NCBI GenBank assembly: GCA_021107945.1
Contig: JAIORV010000030.1
Coordinates: 1 to 45,919, forward strand
Reading direction: 5' to 3'
From: Vulcanimicrobiota bacterium
GTDB taxonomy: Bacteria > Vulcanimicrobiota > JAJTBE01
DNA length: 45,919 nucleotides
Each line of letters opens with the position of its first letter. The first letter of the stretch is position 1. Position numbers and translations under genes: made by a program. Below the pieces are notes generated by a model. It was given only the letters and a program-made list of their open reading frames with translations, ran no database searches and was not told the DNA's origin. Shown one piece after another: positions 42,206 through 45,919 of the stretch.

Positions 42206-45200
42206 CTACCATATCATCTTCTCCATTAAATCAACAATATAGACTTCTTTCTCGGAATCGGAGATTTGGAATTCTTCGAATACCCTCTCCAGAATTTCTC
42301 TTGCCACCTGCTCCTTTGGCTCTTTTTTCTCGGGTATCTTGAGGGCGGAGATGATATTTGAAACATCAATCTCGAGTTTTGCCTTAGAAAGCCTGGCAAG
42401 GTATTCAAGAGTCCTGTCCGATTCCCACTTATTAAAAGGTTTGAAACCCATTTTGTCAGGGACAAGTAAAAGGAATTGCTCTTTCAATTTCCCGCCGGGA
42501 TTTACCTTCATCAGAATAGCGGCATCTTTGGACAATTGCTCGATCTTTACGCTATCAGGAACTGATTTTCTCCATTTCCTGAACTTATCTACAAGCTTCC
42601 CCTCCCTGCAGGCAAACAGCATTTTAACAGCTTTCCACAGTCCAACCTGCTTTAATTGGGAATATCGAGTGATTTCCACATATATACTCTTTATTTGTTG
42701 AAGCATCTTCAATGCCTTATCTCTGAACGAGAATTCTCTTAAATTATACCCGAGAGTAACAGGAAGTAATTCCCTGAAAAAATCCCTGGGCAGAGCATCT
42801 TTGCCATCGCCCTGTATCAGATCAATAAAATCGAGAGTATATTTCCCCACGTATGACCTGTTTTTCTTTGTCATCTCGGATTGTCTATCAAACCAATCCA
42901 GAATGGCTTTCTTGCCCTCGCCCCAGAGCGGTGTCTCCGAATATTCAGACTCCACTCTTGTGAACATCTCGATAAACTTGTTAACAAAAAGTTTCTCTTC
43001 GGCAGGAAATTCCGTAAAATAGACAAGATAATCACCGGGGTCAAGAGACATTGCTCTTATCGCTGAATAATCAAGGGACATCCTTTTAAGTACGCTCTCC
43101 CTGCCTGTTTCCTGCATTTCACGGAAATTCTTGAATATATCAACTTCACTTGTATAGTTCCTGAATATAGCCGCCATCAATACCTCCAAAAGCGCAGGAT
43201 TCAAACCATAAGGAGGCCTGAGAAGCGGATCCAGGATCGTGCTCATCTGGAGTATTTTCCGTCCCTCTCCCGGCGATTTAATAATTGCCTGATAAAGGTA
43301 ATTCCAAATTTCCTTCAGGGGACTTTCCAATTGGAGTGGTTCTGATATAACCAGATATTCTTGAAAGTCCTTTTTCTCGACAACTTTCTCCATAATACCG
43401 GTTTTGATCAGTACTGTGTCCATGATTCTATCTTGTGGAGTGGTTTTCTCCACAGGCAGGCGTATCTTTTCAACACTTCCCAGGATTTTTTCAACGACAT
43501 CTCTCCTGATATTCTTGTATATCTTTTTATCTTTGAATGAGGAGACTATAGGATCAGGAATAACGGGGAACTGATAGAATGTTTCTTCCATCAGTGCATC
43601 GGCAAGTTCCGGCAATGTTTTTTCCTGCATTTGCTTTATCAGGTTTTGCCTGTAATACCAGTATAGCCTGTCAGGCCTGCGGTAATAAGAAAGTTTTTCA
43701 TCAATTTTCCTTTCTACTTCTTCCAGGCGGTTTTCCAACAGTTCTCTTTCCGCAGATTTTTCCTTATTGAATGGCGGTTCATCTTCCCTGATTTCAAGTA
43801 AGGCCTCTTTTTCATACAACATATTCAGAAAACCGACAGGCCTGACGGGTACAGCAATAACCACTCTATCAGAATCCCATTCGGGCTCGGATATTAGAAT
43901 GTTTCTTGCATCTATAAGCTCATCATCATCACAGATAATAAGAAATAAAACCGCAACATCACCGAGGTATCTCCCCGACCTTTTTCCCAGGGATCCCTTA
44001 ATTTGCCTCGCAAACTTACGACTCTTGAGATCATTCAAATCTATGAATTGGCACCAGACTTTTCTATCTGTACGATGCCCTAAATTATATTTCTCCGCAT
44101 TAATCTCCTTGATCTTATACTGTTCATTAAGTATCTTATTAGGATGTAGTTTTCTCTTGATCTTCCCCAGACGCTTATCGATATAATCTTTCAGATTAAT
44201 ACCGGTTTTCTGAACGGGTAATTTTATTTCCTGGGTTTCCCTGTTATAGAAAAATCCGCCCTTGTGTACCATTTCGATAAGCATGGGTTCAAACTTTTTC
44301 CTGTCTCTGGGCATCACATGCAAGGATTCTATAATATTTGTTTTCGTCGGTCTTATTTCTTCATCATCAATTATCTGCATGAGAGCCACGAGCCTTATTA
44401 CTCTGCGGGCAAGAGGCAAGTTGCCGGAGAGCATGTATGCTTTTTCAACGGCATTATATACATTTTTCAAAGCAGTGGAATCTTTTATGGTTCTTTCATA
44501 ATATGAGAAAAGATAATCGGGTGTATAAACCGATAATCTGCCTGATGCCTGGAATATACCGAATGTGTCAAGGAAATACCTTAGACTTCCCGGGGATGTA
44601 TCTCTGAAGAACGCCAATAAATTTTTATCTTTTATCGATATTTTTTGTGAAAGCCCCGGTAAGAATTTCATTGTAAAAGGATGAAGCGGGAAACATCCGG
44701 GCAGAAGCTCATTTTGCACATACTTCATACCTATATCTTTATACATGCCTGCATCTATAATAAATCGCGCAAGTTTTTCAAACTCAGGGTTTGAAGTAAG
44801 AACCGTAAGAGCTTCCGGTGAAATATGTTGCAGAATTTTTGTCGTTACAAATTTTACCCAGTCTTCATCTTCATAATTAAACCATTGTAATTCATCGAAG
44901 TATTTAGCAACTACTTTTATAAGATCCTGTTCCAGATCAAACGTGGCATATCCACTCGATAAAAATGAACCTGCTCCTATAAATATTACGGGCATCTTTT
45001 CCATAACTCTCAAGGACTCGAAGAAGTATTTCACCTGTTGAGCAAGTGGCGAATCAGGCTCATTTTCAAGGTCGGATAACGCAGGCTCGAAATTATCCAT
45101 CAAAATTACTATACCCTTGCAATCCGTATTCCTTTTCAAATAATCGGCAGTCTCTTCAATGGTCACTCTCGCACTTAGAACGGCTTCCGGCATAAAATCG

Positions 45201-45649
45201 ATTGCTTCTCTCGCAAGCGCTCCGTTAATTGCGGTATTAAGAGCCGAATCAAACTTGGCTGTTCCTGACTCCTTTAATGGAAGTGGATTTACAACTAAAA
45301 ACCTTCCTATGTCATCCTTTATTTTCTTGAGAGGAAAATCTCCTGCAACGGATACCATTTCTTCAAATAAGCTATCGGAAGCCGTCAGATTGAAGAAATT
45401 TGCAAGAAACAGCATCAAATGAGTCTTTCCGAAACCGGGTCTTCCTGAAATCAATAAACTACCGGACTTTCCATTTTTAATATAATTATGGATACTGTTT
45501 ATGACTTTTCGGGCGAAGCCGGGGAAGAAATAATCAATCATCCTGTTCCTGTTTTCTTCCTTATCCAGGAATGTCGAGTTTAGTTCCACCTGTTTAATGA
45601 TTGTCAGGCTTGCTGAAATCAGACTTGACATATTTCTTGTACCCAGCAT
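42206..45649 (-). CDS. Giant P-loop ATPase, PglY/BrxC/DUF6079-like
   Basis: This 1147-residue protein has Walker A GRPGFGKT at 69-76 and a Walker B-like ILMDNFE near 182-188. The rest is long and mostly helical, with a coiled coil around the ELLENRLEEVERKIDEKL segment and an RPPYGLNPALLEVLMAA motif. That architecture and motif recall the large ATPases of BREX (PglY/BrxC) and DUF6079/DUF499 defence proteins. No methyltransferase or PglZ gene is within the window, so a BREX system is not shown. GGGAG precedes the ATG. It is first in an operon with the dNTPase. It could alternatively be a STAND-like signalling ATPase. Confidence 0.55.
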   Translation of the reverse strand: MLGTRNMSSLISASLTIIKQVELNSTFLDKEENRNRMIDYFFPGFARKVINSIHNYIKNGKSGSLLISGRPGFGKTHLMLFLANFFNLTASDSLFEEMVSVAGDFPLKKIKDDIGRFLVVNPLPLKESGTAKFDSALNTAINGALAREAIDFMPEAVLSARVTIEETADYLKRNTDCKGIVILMDNFEPALSDLENEPDSPLAQQVKYFFESLRVMEKMPVIFIGAGSFLSSGYATFDLEQDLIKVVAKYFDELQWFNYEDEDWVKFVTTKILQHISPEALTVLTSNPEFEKLARFIIDAGMYKDIGMKYVQNELLPGCFPLHPFTMKFLPGLSQKISIKDKNLLAFFRDTSPGSLRYFLDTFGIFQASGRLSVYTPDYLFSYYERTIKDSTALKNVYNAVEKAYMLSGNLPLARRVIRLVALMQIIDDEEIRPTKTNIIESLHVMPRDRKKFEPMLIEMVHKGGFFYNRETQEIKLPVQKTGINLKDYIDKRLGKIKRKLHPNKILNEQYKIKEINAEKYNLGHRTDRKVWCQFIDLNDLKSRKFARQIKGSLGKRSGRYLGDVAVLFLIICDDDELIDARNILISEPEWDSDRVVIAVPVRPVGFLNMLYEKEALLEIREDEPPFNKEKSAERELLENRLEEVERKIDEKLSYYRRPDRLYWYYRQNLIKQMQEKTLPELADALMEETFYQFPVIPDPIVSSFKDKKIYKNIRRDVVEKILGSVEKIRLPVEKTTPQDRIMDTVLIKTGIMEKVVEKKDFQEYLVISEPLQLESPLKEIWNYLYQAIIKSPGEGRKILQMSTILDPLLRPPYGLNPALLEVLMAAIFRNYTSEVDIFKNFREMQETGRESVLKRMSLDYSAIRAMSLDPGDYLVYFTEFPAEEKLFVNKFIEMFTRVESEYSETPLWGEGKKAILDWFDRQSEMTKKNRSYVGKYTLDFIDLIQGDGKDALPRDFFRELLPVTLGYNLREFSFRDKALKMLQQIKSIYVEITRYSQLKQVGLWKAVKMLFACREGKLVDKFRKWRKSVPDSVKIEQLSKDAAILMKVNPGGKLKEQFLLLVPDKMGFKPFNKWESDRTLEYLARLSKAKLEIDVSNIISALKIPEKKEPKEQVAREILERVFEEFQISDSEKEVYIVDLMEKMIW

Positions 45650-45919
45650 TATTCAATCTCCCTATTATTAGATTTTACAATTCACATGTAATAATTAAAT
45701 AAAATACCTTATATTTCCTTCACAATCAAGTCTAATTTGGATTTAATAATTGTAACTGTTCACCACAGATGACGCGCAGGACGCAGAGAAAATTATTTTT
45801 GGTCATTCTGGTCTTTCAGGCAAAAAAATGTCATCCTGAGCGGAAAAATATCATCTTACTTTATCCCGGATAATGCTTTTAAATTCAACGCAGAGATCGC
45901 GGAGGTCGCAGAGAACTTA
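45650..45919. repeat. Upstream region of the ATPase gene with two repeat copies
   Basis: No gene is visible up to the window edge. The region holds copies of the interspersed repeat at 45759-45791 (TTCACCACAGATGACGCGCAGG type) and 45884-45919 (ACGCAGAGATCGCGG type), and a GTCATCCTGAGCGG fragment near 45828. The minus-strand promoter must lie here, but I cannot place it. Confidence 0.5.

Noticed and set aside
42206-45649. A full BREX locus
   Set aside because: Only the large ATPase resembles a BREX component; no PglX methyltransferase, PglZ, BrxA, BrxB or BrxL homologue is present.

Overview
The window reads as chromosome from an uncultured bacterium. It is fairly AT-rich, has strong GGAGG-type ribosome binding sites and sigma70-like promoters, and carries many copies of short interspersed repeats of the kind seen in candidate-phylum genomes. 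The gene mix is type IV pilus genes, DUF2330, cytoplasmic PQQ-type propellers, MNT/HEPN pairs and soluble FlhA/FlhB-like modules. I would guess a deep-branching group such as Eremiobacterota/Xenobia or Riflebacteria. That is a low-confidence guess, because no rRNA or marker gene is present.

Layout. 0.3-6.7 kb (+): a TGS-type nucleoside kinase, a degenerate hybrid histidine kinase, and a short run of Yip1-like membrane protein, SAM methyltransferase and double zinc-ribbon protein. 6.8-9.0 kb (+): a 684-residue protein with an HELGH metalloprotease motif between two glycine-zipper hydrophobic blocks. 9.0-13.6 kb: an SDR-like gene that has lost its catalytic residues (-), a hairpin-rich possible non-autonomous element, a TMEM175-like channel (+), then a two-gene minus-strand operon of a seven-repeat propeller lipoprotein and a HEAT-repeat protein. 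13.65-21.0 kb (+): one 2450-residue gene with a disordered tail containing 64-residue tandem repeats, roughly 45 copies of an apparently unnamed 34-residue helical repeat, and a C-terminal CxxC/CxxC knuckle. 21.1-22.4 kb: a GGDEF protein ending in an FlhA-like segment, then tRNA-Leu(CAG) on the minus strand. 22.4-28.5 kb (+): a type IV pilus/type II secretion cluster (pilM, pilB, pilC, receiver, TPR protein, pseudopilin) behind a good sigma70 promoter. 28.8-33.5 kb (+): a DUF2330 secreted protein, an overlapping MNT/HEPN pair, and two tandemly duplicated propeller proteins. 33.8-40.5 kb (+): a soluble fusion of FlhB-type and FlhA-type cytosolic domains, a GNAT acyltransferase, a LuxE-like synthetase, a membrane protein and an M16 peptidase homologue lacking the zinc motif. 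40.5-45.6 kb (-): a lipoprotein, a dNTPase, and a 1147-residue P-loop ATPase resembling the PglY/BrxC/DUF6079 class.

The most unusual content is (i) the giant 34-residue-repeat protein, (ii) two unrelated soluble proteins carrying type III export-gate (FlhA/FlhB) cytosolic modules with no membrane export gene nearby, (iii) the toxin-like HELGH/glycine-zipper protein, and (iv) a possible defence pair of giant ATPase and dNTPase. Four interspersed repeat families occupy most intergenic gaps. One of them shows compensatory base changes in its stem.
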